From NCBI GenBank assembly GCA_030424545.1, contig JAUHWL010000003.1:1-64000 (forward strand): DNA of 64,000 nt. The letters run 5' to 3'. Position numbers and translations under genes: made by a program. Within the stretch, counting starts at the first letter, position 1. Each line of letters opens with the position of its first letter. Source of the stretch: Bacteroidia bacterium. GTDB taxonomy: Bacteria > Bacteroidota > Bacteroidia > Flavobacteriales > Schleiferiaceae. A model generated the notes under the pieces. It saw only the letters and a list, made by a program, of their open reading frames with translations, was not told the DNA's origin and did not search any database. This document shows, piece by piece, positions 8,248 through 16,910 of the stretch.

Positions 8248-9882
8248 TCAAACCTGAATTATTCCTGGATTGTATGCTTTTTTTATTGGCGAATGATTGG
8301 CCATTTCTATACCCATGCTTATCCATTTTCTGGTTTCTAGTGGGTCTATAATAGCATCTACCCAAAGCCTAGAGGCGGCATAGTATGGAGACATTTGCTC
8401 GTTGTATCTATCGGTAATTTTTTTAAGTAGCAAATCTTCCGCTTCTTGGGTTATTTCTTCTCCGCGGCCTTTTGCACTTGCTTTTTCTATTTGTAACAAA
8501 ACTTTGGCCGCTTGGGCGCCACCCATTACGGCAAGTTTGGCATTGGGCCAGGCTACAATTAATCTAGGGTCATAGGCTTTACCATTCATGGCGTAGTTGC
8601 CCGCACCATAGCTGTTGCCTGTAATTACTGTAAATTTTGGAACAACAGAGTTGCTCACAGCATTAACCATTTTGGCTCCATCTTTAATAATGCCGCCATG
8701 TTCGCTGCGGCTGCCTACCATAAACCCGGTAACATCTTGTAGAAATACCAATGGTATTTTTTTCTGATTGCAATTGGCTATAAAACGGGTGGCTTTATCA
8801 GCACTATCAGAATAGATTACACCACCAAATTGCATTTCGCCTTTACCTGATTTTATTAACTCACGGTTATTGGCAACAATACCAACGGCCCAGCCATCTA
8901 TGCGGGCATATCCTGTAATAATGGTTTTGCCATACTCGGCTTTGTATTCTTCAATTTCAGAGTTATCTACCAGTCTTTTTATTACCTCTATGGTTTTGAA
9001 TGGTTTGCCATCTCGGGTTATTATACCGTAAATTTCATTTTCGTCAAGAGCGGGTTTGGCGGGTTTTATACGGTTAAATCCGGCCTTATCAAAACTGCCA
9101 ATTTTATCTACAATGTTTTTAATGGTAGATAAACACTCTTTGTCATCAGCACATTTATAGTCGGTAACACCGCTAATTTCTGAGTGTGTGGTTGCGCCAC
9201 CTAAAGTTTCATTGTCAATATCTTCACCAATGGCCGCTTTTACCAAGTACGATCCTGCAAGAAATATGCTTCCAGTTTTTTCTACAATCAAGGCTTCATC
9301 GCTCATGATGGGTAAATAGGCGCCACCAGCAACACAACTTCCCATAATGGCAGAAATTTGCGTAATGCCTTCGCTGCTCATAATGGCGTTGTTTCTAAAT
9401 ATGCGGCCAAAATTTTCTTTATCAGGAAAAATGTCTTCTTGCATAGGCAAAAACACACCTGCGCTATCTACCAAATAGATGATTGGAATGCGGTTTTCCA
9501 TGGCAATTTCTTGCGCGCGTAAATTTTTCTTACCGGTAATAGGGAACCAAGCACCTGCTTTTACTGTAGCGTCATTGGCCACTACCAAACACATTCTTTC
9601 TTTTATATAGCCAAGAATTACAACTACACCGCCTGCAGGGCAACCGCCATATTCTTTGTACATATTTAAGCCAGCAAATGCACCTATTTCTATTTGTAGT
9701 TTGTCTTCATCAAACAAAAACGCCAAACGCTCTCTAGCGGTTAATTTTCCTTGCGCGTGTTGCTTTTCTATTCTTTTTTTTCCGCCACCAAGCGCTATTT
9801 CTGCTAGTTTGAATTTTACATCGCTTACAAGCAATTTTAATTCGTCTTCATTTTTGTTAAACTCTAAATTGGTTTTGGCCAT
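8248..9882 (-). CDS. Acyl-CoA carboxylase, carboxyltransferase (beta) subunit
   Basis: The enzyme moves a carboxyl group from biotin to an acyl-CoA. Its 544 residues fit the methylcrotonyl-/propionyl-CoA carboxylase beta family. Recognisable landmarks are TARERLAFLFD near residue 48, the two oxyanion glycine pairs (SCVAGGAYLP near 183 and NSYGAGNYAM near 420), and WPNAKLAVMGGAQAA near 445, whose wording is closest to the methylcrotonyl-type branch. No alpha subunit or biotin carrier gene is adjacent, so the biotinylated partner must be encoded elsewhere. It follows the SH3-domain gene by 2 nt and is almost certainly co-transcribed with it. Substrate (methylcrotonyl-CoA versus propionyl-CoA) is not settled by the sequence I can read. 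Confidence 0.92.
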   Translation of the reverse strand: MAKTNLEFNKNEDELKLLVSDVKFKLAEIALGGGKKRIEKQHAQGKLTARERLAFLFDEDKLQIEIGAFAGLNMYKEYGGCPAGGVVVILGYIKERMCLVVANDATVKAGAWFPITGKKNLRAQEIAMENRIPIIYLVDSAGVFLPMQEDIFPDKENFGRIFRNNAIMSSEGITQISAIMGSCVAGGAYLPIMSDEALIVEKTGSIFLAGSYLVKAAIGEDIDNETLGGATTHSEISGVTDYKCADDKECLSTIKNIVDKIGSFDKAGFNRIKPAKPALDENEIYGIITRDGKPFKTIEVIKRLVDNSEIEEYKAEYGKTIITGYARIDGWAVGIVANNRELIKSGKGEMQFGGVIYSDSADKATRFIANCNQKKIPLVFLQDVTGFMVGSRSEHGGIIKDGAKMVNAVSNSVVPKFTVITGNSYGAGNYAMNGKAYDPRLIVAWPNAKLAVMGGAQAAKVLLQIEKASAKGRGEEITQEAEDLLLKKITDRYNEQMSPYYAASRLWVDAIIDPLETRKWISMGIEMANHSPIKKAYNPGIIQV

Positions 9883-9884
9883 AA

Positions 9885-11096
9885 TTATTCGCAGTTGTGA
9901 TTAAACCATTCAAATGCTTTGCGATAAAGCACATTATTTTTTCTTGTATCACTTACAAAGAATGTAAATGAAAGTCCGTTTTCTCCTGTAGAAAGAAATA
10001 TAACATCAGGATATAGATCTTGGTTTATATCACCAAACCAAAATATTTCTGGAATGCCGCATGTGCCTAAATCTGTAAACATTGGAGTAAGGTTTTGTAC
10101 GATTAAATCATCGTTCATTTCACCCGTTACCTGAATTTTATAATCGGTCATTTCTGGGCATAAGCCCACATTTGTTACGTTACCGGTAGCAAATAGTGTA
10201 ACGTTATGGATGTCGGCCACAGGGTCTTTGGCATAGATTTCAACCATTTGCCCGGGGTAAAGAGATTTGGGGTTTCTAACAAAAAAATCTACATCTTCTG
10301 TTACATACCAGTTCGTATCTAACCGTTTGCTAGATTGAATTAGAAAGGTTGGTTTTTCTCCTTTGTCGGCTTTAATGTCAAATTCTAACCCCGTACCCAA
10401 GCTGTATTTGCTTCTTAAAATGAGTATATCGGTTCTCTTTAAGAAGTATTCATTCCCTTTTTTGTAAATGCTATACCACAATTTACCAGGGTCTAATTCG
10501 GTAATATCACCACAGTAATTATAGGCTTCTGTAACCATTTTAAAATCAATTACAGGAATTTCTTTCACTTCTTCTTTTTCGGGAGTTTTTTCCTCCTCTG
10601 CAACAACTTCTGTTTCTTGCTCAAAATTAGATTCTTTGTCTTCTAGAGGAGGGCCAATAATTTTTTCGTAACCATTGTCTATAGCTACTTGGGTTAGGTA
10701 AGTTAAAACAGAATCTAGTTTACTTATATCTTGGGCAAGAATTTTATTGATAATCAGCAATTGGGCAATTTTAAAATCGCTTGTTTGTGCGGAAGTTGTA
10801 ACAGGAGCTAAAAAACCATCAAACATGTATCCGATTTTATTCTTGTAATTTACTTTTCTCCAATTTCCTTTTATGCCTTCATAGGTGGCTGGCGTAAACA
10901 AATCGGCACAAACTAATAATTCACTTTTTGCAGGTACGGTAGTTACAGTTGCATAGTTTGTTCCAGGGCCAGAGCGCATTTTTAAACCAGATTTTGTTAT
11001 TACTTTAAATGGTAAATCGGGGCTACACTCTTTATTCTGCGCATGAATATATATGGAACAGAATAAAATGAAACAGGTAAAAATTTTCTTTGTCAT
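9885..11096 (-). CDS. Exported protein with bacterial SH3 domain
   Basis: The protein has 403 residues. A signal peptide ends near HAQ (residues 1-19). Residues 30-95 form a bacterial SH3 domain (GLKMRSGPGTNYATV, ending in GYMFDGFLAP), usually a peptidoglycan- or ligand-binding module. A Glu/Lys-rich linker (about 155-185) follows. The C-terminal region (200-403) contains a calcium-loop-like DINQDLYPDVIF near residue 361, as in FG-GAP/VCBS repeats. It is probably periplasmic or surface-exposed, with unknown role. The carboxylase beta gene starts 2 nt after its stop, an unexpected partner for an exported protein. Confidence 0.8.
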   Translation of the reverse strand: MTKKIFTCFILFCSIYIHAQNKECSPDLPFKVITKSGLKMRSGPGTNYATVTTVPAKSELLVCADLFTPATYEGIKGNWRKVNYKNKIGYMFDGFLAPVTTSAQTSDFKIAQLLIINKILAQDISKLDSVLTYLTQVAIDNGYEKIIGPPLEDKESNFEQETEVVAEEEKTPEKEEVKEIPVIDFKMVTEAYNYCGDITELDPGKLWYSIYKKGNEYFLKRTDILILRSKYSLGTGLEFDIKADKGEKPTFLIQSSKRLDTNWYVTEDVDFFVRNPKSLYPGQMVEIYAKDPVADIHNVTLFATGNVTNVGLCPEMTDYKIQVTGEMNDDLIVQNLTPMFTDLGTCGIPEIFWFGDINQDLYPDVIFLSTGENGLSFTFFVSDTRKNNVLYRKAFEWFNHNCE

Positions 11097-11170
11097 GGAT
11101 GTTGTAAAGCTGGGCTAAAATAACGTGAAATGTGCAGATGCAAAAGGCATTTATAAGAGATTTCACCAGC

Positions 11171-11178
11171 TATATTTG
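11171..11178 (+). promoter_or_regulatory. Promoter -7 box of menE, near-leaderless
   Basis: TATATTTG matches TAnnTTTG exactly and ends only 5 nt before the menE ATG at 11184. With the usual distance to the transcription start, the message would begin at or very near the start codon. Confidence 0.55.
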
Positions 11179-11183
11179 TAGCC

Positions 11184-12257
11184 ATGAAATCTGCAAAAAA
11201 CCAGGATAAAACAAATTTTATTGTTGATGAAAAACGGTATTCTACCCATCAATTTTTGGCAGAAAACTTCTCTACACCTTGGCTAAATAAAATACAAGAA
11301 ACGGTTGCGTTTTGGTTTGGAAACAATGACCAGTTATGCGTAAAAACAAGTGGTTCTACTGGGGTGCCAAAAGATATTTGGTTAGACAAAAAAGTGCTTG
11401 CGCATAGCGCCATTACTACCCTAGAAACTTTACAGATTAAAAAAAACGGAACTGCGCTTTTGTTTTTGCCTTGTGATTTTATTGGCGGCAAAATGATGGT
11501 TTTTAGAGCTCTAGTTGGCGAGCTAGATTTATATCTTTTTGAACCTAAAGCTGCACTTCCAACTGCTATAGGCAAATTTGATTTTGTGGCACTAACACCT
11601 ATGCAAGCAGCCCTTTCAATTGCTGTATTACATAATTTTAAAAATATTTTATTGGGTGGAGGTAGCGTATCTACAGAATTAGAAGATTCATTAAATCAAC
11701 TTAAATGTGGCGTTTTTCATAGCTATGGAATGACCGAAACTGCTTCTCATGTGGCTTTGCGAAAGATAAACAGCCACAGCAAATCGGCAACGTATAATGC
11801 GCTAAACGGTGTATTGTTTTCTGTAGATGAAAGAAATTGCCTCATTATTAATGCCCCGAAATGGCATGTGCATAATCTTATTACCAATGATGTAGTAGAG
11901 CTTGTGAGCAATACTTGTTTTGTTTGGAAAGGAAGAGCCGATAATGTAATTAATACTGGTGGTGTAAAGGTTTTTCCGGAAGAGTTAGAAAAACAACTTG
12001 ATCAACACATAAACTACCCGTTTTTTATATCTAATGTGCCAGATAAAAAAACGGGTAGTAGAATCATTCTGATTGTGCAAAGCGAGATGGCCGTGGAAAT
12101 AGATTTTTCTTTTCTGCCCAAATCGCATCAACCTAAAGAGGTTTTTTTTCTGCCCAACTTTGTGCTTACAAAAACAGGGAAGTTAGACAGAAACAAATCA
12201 AAAGATTTGGCTATTTCTAGAGAATCATATCCAAATCACCAGACCCTTGACGAATAA
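11184..12257 (+). CDS. menE: o-Succinylbenzoate-CoA ligase (MenE-like AMP-binding enzyme)
   Basis: The enzyme activates o-succinylbenzoate with ATP and CoA in menaquinone synthesis. Its 357 residues are short for the ANL superfamily but normal for the compact Bacteroidota MenE. Motifs are KTSGSTGVPK at 54-63 (phosphate loop), SYGMTETASHVA near 186 (adenylate binding), WKGRADNVINTGGVKV near 255 (hinge), and the catalytic lysine in TKTGKLDR near 335. Other men genes are not in the window. The 3' end overlaps the convergent YciO/Sua5 gene by 41 bp. The assignment to MenE over a general acyl-CoA ligase rests on compact length and motif wording. Confidence 0.85.
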   Translation: MKSAKNQDKTNFIVDEKRYSTHQFLAENFSTPWLNKIQETVAFWFGNNDQLCVKTSGSTGVPKDIWLDKKVLAHSAITTLETLQIKKNGTALLFLPCDFIGGKMMVFRALVGELDLYLFEPKAALPTAIGKFDFVALTPMQAALSIAVLHNFKNILLGGGSVSTELEDSLNQLKCGVFHSYGMTETASHVALRKINSHSKSATYNALNGVLFSVDERNCLIINAPKWHVHNLITNDVVELVSNTCFVWKGRADNVINTGGVKVFPEELEKQLDQHINYPFFISNVPDKKTGSRIILIVQSEMAVEIDFSFLPKSHQPKEVFFLPNFVLTKTGKLDRNKSKDLAISRESYPNHQTLDE

Positions 12258-12843
12258 CTACAGGCGTATCTTGTGTTAAATCAACTACAGTAGAAGGAAT
12301 TAAAGAACCAATTCCGCCATCAATAACAACATCCACCAAATCTTTATAATCTTCAAAAATAAGTTCTGCGTTGCTAGGGTATTCTAGCAGTTCGTCATCA
12401 ATTTTAAATGATGTAACCGCAAGCGGCTCTCCTACAAGCTGGGTTAATTGGCGCGCAATGTTGTTGTCTGGCACGCGAATACCCACCGTTTTTTTCTTCT
12501 TTTTAAAGGCTTTAGAAAGTGTATTGCTGGCCTCCATGATAAAGGTAAATGGACCGGGCAATGCACGTTTCAAGAGTTTGTATGTTGCTGTATCAAACTG
12601 CTTGGTGTATGTAGCAAGATGTCTTAAATCGTTAAACAAGAAAGAAAATTTGGTTTTTTCTACCGTATCTTTTTTAAGTCTAGCCATTTTATCAAGCGCC
12701 TTACTATTGCTACTATCGCAAGCAAAAGCGTAAACGCTATCAGTAGGAATTACGGCAATACCGCCATTTTTTAAAATATTAGCAATACTTTCTAGTTGTT
12801 TTGTTTGAGGGTTTTCTGGATGTATTTTAATGAATTTGCCCAT
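12217..12843 (-). CDS. Sua5/YciO/TsaC-family protein (threonylcarbamoyl-AMP synthase family)
   Basis: The protein has 208 residues. The family fold binds ATP and makes threonylcarbamoyl-adenylate for the t6A modification of tRNAs. Visible motifs are IPTDSVYAFACD near residue 31, LPGPFTFI near 95, a KKKKTVGIRVPD stretch near 114, and the closing STVVDLTQD near 183. The wording is closer to the YciO branch than to full-length Sua5, and not every YciO protein has been shown to make t6A. Its last 41 bp lie antisense to the end of menE. It probably shares a transcript with the DUF456 gene 25 nt upstream. Confidence 0.88.
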   Translation of the reverse strand: MGKFIKIHPENPQTKQLESIANILKNGGIAVIPTDSVYAFACDSSNSKALDKMARLKKDTVEKTKFSFLFNDLRHLATYTKQFDTATYKLLKRALPGPFTFIMEASNTLSKAFKKKKKTVGIRVPDNNIARQLTQLVGEPLAVTSFKIDDELLEYPSNAELIFEDYKDLVDVVIDGGIGSLIPSTVVDLTQDTPVVIRQGSGDLDMIL

Positions 12844-12868
12844 ATCTTATTTTGAGTTTTAGTAAAAG

Positions 12869-13348
12869 TTAAAATAAAGCTTTGATGAAATAATAAGCAA
12901 CAAATCCACCATAAATAAGTTTTAGCCCAGTACCTAGTAAAAAGCCGGCAAACGAACCTAGCGCACTTTTAAAAGCTTTTTTTGTGTCTTCTTGATTGGC
13001 AATTAATTCGCCTATAAAGGCACCTACAAACGGACCGATGATGATACCAATGGGTGGAAATAAAAAGATACCAACTAACAAACCAATGGTACAGCCCCAA
13101 ACACCTGCTTTTGTGCCTCCTAATTTTTTTGTGCCCCAAATGGGTATATAAAAATCGAGCAACGTAATGGCCACCATGATTAGTGCCGAAACGGCTAAAA
13201 AGGTGAATGAATAATTGGCGTATGAAGAAAAATGTATAAATAACAAAGCGAGCCAAGACACGGGAGGGCCTGGCAATACAGGCAGTACAGACCCTGTAAG
13301 GCCTACGATAAGGCAGAGGCTTGCCAGAATGATTAAGAATATATCCAT
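12869..13348 (-). CDS. DUF456 family membrane protein
   Basis: The protein has 159 residues and four or five hydrophobic segments. It shows the family's characteristic GLTGSVLPVLPGPP at about residues 17-30, a GTKKLGGTKAGVWG segment near 73, and a glycine-rich small-residue pattern (GIFLFPPIGIIIGPFVGAFIGE near 92, as found in glycine-zipper helices). It is an inner-membrane protein of unknown function. It sits upstream of the YciO/Sua5 gene on the same strand. Confidence 0.9.
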   Translation of the reverse strand: MDIFLIILASLCLIVGLTGSVLPVLPGPPVSWLALLFIHFSSYANYSFTFLAVSALIMVAITLLDFYIPIWGTKKLGGTKAGVWGCTIGLLVGIFLFPPIGIIIGPFVGAFIGELIANQEDTKKAFKSALGSFAGFLLGTGLKLIYGGFVAYYFIKALF

Positions 13349-13404
13349 TGCAATACGTTAAGGTGTGTAAAACTCAAAAGCCGTGGCAACATAGTGTTTC
13401 GATT

Positions 13405-13770
13405 TTAAATTTTATCCAAATTTAACTTGGTTTTTTCGGTTTTAACATTGCCTGTATTAAGTGTTGTGGCTGGCTCAAACAATAAAACCGAAGCCTCGGT
13501 ATTTGTAACAGGCCTGTGTTCTACACCTTTTGGGATGATGATAAACTCACCCGGAAAAAGCGGTATGTCTTTATCGCGGAGTTGCATGGTAAATTCGCCT
13601 TCAAGCACCAAAAACATTTCGTCTTCGTGGGTGTGGCTGTGCCAATCAAACTCGCCTTTAAATTTAGCTAGCTTAACCTGTTGTTGGTTTAATTCGCCCA
13701 CTATTCTGGGATGCCAATAATCGGCAAACTGATTTAATTTTTCTTTTAGAATAACTTTTTCAACGTTCAT
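13405..13770 (-). CDS. Small cupin-domain protein
   Basis: The protein has 121 residues from the ATG at 13770. A longer frame upstream is open but would run into the next gene's promoter and lacks family character. Cupin motif 1 is HSHTHEDEMFLVLEGEF with its two His and Glu metal ligands, and motif 2 is PLFPGEFIIIPKGVEHRP with the last metal-binding His. All four metal ligands are present. Small cupins of this kind are metal-dependent isomerases, dioxygenases or sensors, and the sequence does not say which. It is divergent from the exonuclease/GIY-YIG gene across 67 nt. Confidence 0.88.
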   Translation of the reverse strand: MNVEKVILKEKLNQFADYWHPRIVGELNQQQVKLAKFKGEFDWHSHTHEDEMFLVLEGEFTMQLRDKDIPLFPGEFIIIPKGVEHRPVTNTEASVLLFEPATTLNTGNVKTEKTKLNLDKI

Positions 13771-13824
13771 AAGGAATGAGTATAAGTTGTGTTGCGGTGT
13801 ACAAGAATGGCATAAATATCTCAC

Positions 13825-13832
13825 TATTTTTG
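13825..13832 (+). promoter_or_regulatory. Promoter -7 box, near-leaderless
   Basis: TATTTTTG matches TAnnTTTG and ends 5 nt before the ATG at 13838 of the exonuclease/GIY-YIG gene, predicting a start of transcription at or next to the start codon. Confidence 0.5.
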
Positions 13833-13837
13833 AAGCA

Positions 13838-15184
13838 ATGAAACCTATAAAATTTGCGGTTATTGATGTAGAAACCACCGGTGGATATGCTTCTGGGCAT
13901 AGAGTTACAGAGGTAGGGATTGCAGTTACCGATGGCCAAACAATCTTAGCAGAATATCAAACGTTTGTAAATCCACAATGCGAGATACCACATTTTATAA
14001 CCACCCTTACCGGCATTACAAACCAAATGGTTGCCAATGCTCCATTGTTTGCAGAGGTGGCCGAAGAAATAAAATCTTACCTAGATAATGCGGTTTTTGT
14101 GGCGCATAATGTAGATTTTGATTTTTCGTTTATCCGCAACGAAATGAAGTTGGCGGGTATAGATTTTAGGGCGAGAAAATTGTGCACGGTAAGGTATGCA
14201 AGGGGATTGCTAAAAGACCAACCAAAATTTGGTCTGGCACGGTTGGCCCAGCGGTTTAACATTGTCAATAAAAATCCGCACCGCGCTTTGTCTGATGCGT
14301 TAACAACAGCACAACTTTTACATCGTTTAATTGAAATTGATGGAGGTAAAATCATCCATAAAAAAATTACCAAACTGGCCACAGAAATTAAAATTCCTGC
14401 GGCCTTACCACCAGAAAAATTTCATGATTTACCACATGCCCCAGGCGTATATTTTTTTTATGGGGCCAATGGTAAGCCTCTTTATATTGGCAAGGCTAAA
14501 GATTTAAAAGCGCGCGTAACTACCCATTTTCGTCAAGCAGAAACAGCGCGCGGGCAAGCATTTATGCGCAACATTGTAAACATAGAAACATACCAAACCG
14601 GTAGTGAATTGTTAGCGCTTATTAAAGAAGATGTTGAAATTAGAAAGTATTGGCCACCGCACAATAGCGCACAAAAAAGAGCAAATGTGAGTTTCCACAT
14701 CATTACCTATTTAGACCAAAATAAGGGGATTAGGCTAGGGGTAAAAAAAGCTAGAATTGCGGCAGATGCTATTAAAACGTTTCAAACATTGCGCGCGGCA
14801 AAAAGTTGGTTGCATGAGCAAGTTAAGTTATATGAGTTATTGCCAACGTTTTGTATGATGCCTGAAGTATGGTACGATTATGAATTGCCAAGCTTAGAAG
14901 AACATAACGAGCGTATTGGCTTGTTGCTAGAAGAGCTAAATGCAAGCCAAGGCGAATTTTTAATATTAGAAAAAGGCAGAAAAAATATTGAGAAAGGTTT
15001 TGTTTGGGTAAAATCGGGGAGTGTTACTGCCATGGGATTTGCTCCTAGAAATATAGAGTGGAACAATATGGATGCGTTGATGGAATATGCCGAGCATGTT
15101 TATACAAGCCCAACATTAGAACAGGTGGTTTCAACCTATTTAATTTCTGCACTTCAACCTGAGGTTATCGTATTAAACCAATAA
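13838..15184 (+). CDS. DnaQ-like 3'-5' exonuclease fused to a GIY-YIG nuclease domain
   Basis: The protein has 448 residues from the ATG at 13838, chosen because the DEDD domain starts immediately (KFAVIDVETTGG). Residues 5-165 are a DEDDh exonuclease: DVETTG, VAHNVDFDFSF and HRALSDA hold the acidic and His residues. Residues about 195-275 are a GIY-YIG domain as in UvrC and Cho: APGVYFFYG, then PLYIGKAKDLKARV with the catalytic Arg. A C-terminal region of about 170 residues has no motif I recognise. UvrC-like helix-hairpin-helix repeats are absent. Fusions of an epsilon-type exonuclease with a UvrC/Cho-type incision domain are known in several phyla and are thought to act in DNA repair, but their role is poorly defined. 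Confidence 0.9.
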   Translation: MKPIKFAVIDVETTGGYASGHRVTEVGIAVTDGQTILAEYQTFVNPQCEIPHFITTLTGITNQMVANAPLFAEVAEEIKSYLDNAVFVAHNVDFDFSFIRNEMKLAGIDFRARKLCTVRYARGLLKDQPKFGLARLAQRFNIVNKNPHRALSDALTTAQLLHRLIEIDGGKIIHKKITKLATEIKIPAALPPEKFHDLPHAPGVYFFYGANGKPLYIGKAKDLKARVTTHFRQAETARGQAFMRNIVNIETYQTGSELLALIKEDVEIRKYWPPHNSAQKRANVSFHIITYLDQNKGIRLGVKKARIAADAIKTFQTLRAAKSWLHEQVKLYELLPTFCMMPEVWYDYELPSLEEHNERIGLLLEELNASQGEFLILEKGRKNIEKGFVWVKSGSVTAMGFAPRNIEWNNMDALMEYAEHVYTSPTLEQVVSTYLISALQPEVIVLNQ

Positions 15185-15280
15185 TATTTATTTGGGTACA
15201 TCTTGGCACAACACAAAAGAGAATATTTTTGGTTAAATTAATTGCGGGTTATAAAAGCTCAATGTCCTAATAATAGTACC

Positions 15281-16108
15281 ATGAAAAAACTACTTTTTAT
15301 TGCTTTAATTTTTCCGTTCTGCGCGCTTTTTGCGCAAAATACTTGTTGTTCTGCAACGTCCAATTTTGCCAATCTTGCATCAAATACAGGTTTTGTAGAT
15401 GTGCATCAATTGCCAAAAACAGCAAACAAAATGCAGGCAATGGGTAAATGGGTAGAGTTTGAAACACCTGATGAAAGCACAGGTCGTGCCTACGTTGTTA
15501 GAATTAATGCAAAAAGCAATAATTATTTATTTGTTTTTCATGAGTGGTGGGGACTAAACGAGAATGTTCTAGAAGAAGCTGATAAATGGGCGAGAGAGTT
15601 GGGCGATGTGAACATTGTAGCATTAGATTTATACGATGGTAAAGTAGCAACAACGCGCGAAGCCGCTGCCGAGTTGATGCAAGAAGCAGACGAAACAAGA
15701 ATACGCAGCATAATAGAAGGGGCTACAGATTTTGCCGGGCCGCATGCGGAAATTGCAACTTTAGGATGGTGTTTTGGAGGAGGTTGGAGCATGCAAGCTG
15801 CTTTACAACTTGGTGATCAAGCGAAAGGTTGCATTATTTATTACGGAATGCCAGAGAAAGACCCAGAAAAATTAGAAGCTTTAAATTGTAAAGTGCTTGG
15901 AATTTTTGCGGAAAAAGACCAGTGGATAAACAGAAAAGTTGTGGGTGAATATGAAAAAGCAATGCGCTTAGAAGAAAAACCTTTTGAAACCCATTGGTTT
16001 AATGCCGAGCATGCTTTTGCAAACCCTAGTAATCCAATCTATAATGAAGAAGCTGCGCAATTGGCCAATGAAAAAACAAGAAATTTTCTTCATACCGTCT
16101 TTGAATAA
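15281..16108 (+). CDS. Exported dienelactone hydrolase-family protein
   Basis: The protein has 275 residues from the ATG at 15281. The upstream 13 codons are open but precede a clear signal peptide (KKLLFIALIFPFCALFAQ), so the shorter start is right. It is an alpha/beta hydrolase with the DLH-type nucleophile motif GWCFGGGWS (Cys instead of Ser), an Asp in the EKDQW segment and the His in NAEHAFANP. The oxyanion segment VFHEWWGLN is also visible. It probably cleaves small esters or lactones in the periplasm, with unknown substrate. A TATTTTTG box lies at 15224-15231, 49 nt upstream. Confidence 0.88.
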   Translation: MKKLLFIALIFPFCALFAQNTCCSATSNFANLASNTGFVDVHQLPKTANKMQAMGKWVEFETPDESTGRAYVVRINAKSNNYLFVFHEWWGLNENVLEEADKWARELGDVNIVALDLYDGKVATTREAAAELMQEADETRIRSIIEGATDFAGPHAEIATLGWCFGGGWSMQAALQLGDQAKGCIIYYGMPEKDPEKLEALNCKVLGIFAEKDQWINRKVVGEYEKAMRLEEKPFETHWFNAEHAFANPSNPIYNEEAAQLANEKTRNFLHTVFE

Positions 16109-16139
16109 TTGACGTATTTCGCCAAAATTTAATAAGGAA

Positions 16140-16910
16140 ATGGATTTAACTTTTTATAAGTATCACGGTACGGGAAACGATTTTGTCATGATTGATAACC
16201 GTGAAAAAAAAATTAAATTATCCACCAAAGAGATAAAAAATATTTGCCACCGCAGATTTGGCGTGGGCGCAGACGGATTAATTCTGCTGCAAAACACACC
16301 AGAAGCTAATTTTAAAATGGTGTATTACAACGCAGACGGAAACCAAAGCACCATGTGTGGCAATGGCGGAAGATGCATTGTAAAATTTGCTCAACAACTC
16401 GGCATCATACAAAACAAAGCAACTTTTATTGCCATAGATGGTTTGCACGAAGCCACAATTGATGAAGATGGACGTGTGAGTTTAAAGATGATAAACACCC
16501 CTTTGGCCGAAGAAAAAAACGGAGGCATGTTTGTAAATACGGGTTCGCCACACCACGTTAAGCAAGTAGATGATGTTACCCATTTTGATGTTTTTAGCGA
16601 AGGAAAAAAACTAAGAAATGCGTATGGGGCCGAAGGTTCTAACGTAAACTTTGTAGAAATTTTAAACGATGGCATCTCGGTACGCACCTACGAAAGAGGT
16701 GTAGAAGACGAAACGTATTCTTGTGGAACGGGAGTTACGGCATCTGCAATTATTGCCTACCAAAACAATTGGATTGATACAGATTTTGTTTCAATAAAAA
16801 CCCCGGGTGGTGCCTTGGCTGTATCGTTTACAAAAAGTAAAAATGGCTACGAGAATGTTTGGCTGCACGGCCCAGCACAATTTGTGTATAACGGAAAAAT
16901 TACGGTTTAA
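16140..16910 (+). CDS. dapF: Diaminopimelate epimerase
   Basis: The enzyme converts LL- to meso-diaminopimelate for lysine and peptidoglycan synthesis. Its 256 residues are close to the family norm. Both catalytic cysteines are present: Cys73 in MCGNGGRC and Cys195 in SCGTGVTASA. The N-terminal GTGNDFVMIDN motif and NADGNQS near residue 64 are also intact. The GNAT gene begins inside its stop codon (TAATG at 16908-16912), so the two are translationally coupled. Confidence 0.97.
   Translation: MDLTFYKYHGTGNDFVMIDNREKKIKLSTKEIKNICHRRFGVGADGLILLQNTPEANFKMVYYNADGNQSTMCGNGGRCIVKFAQQLGIIQNKATFIAIDGLHEATIDEDGRVSLKMINTPLAEEKNGGMFVNTGSPHHVKQVDDVTHFDVFSEGKKLRNAYGAEGSNVNFVEILNDGISVRTYERGVEDETYSCGTGVTASAIIAYQNNWIDTDFVSIKTPGGALAVSFTKSKNGYENVWLHGPAQFVYNGKITV

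Noticed and set aside
13771-13878. An N-terminal extension of the cupin protein
   Set aside because: It would overlap the divergent exonuclease gene's promoter and start; cupin homology begins after the ATG at 13770.
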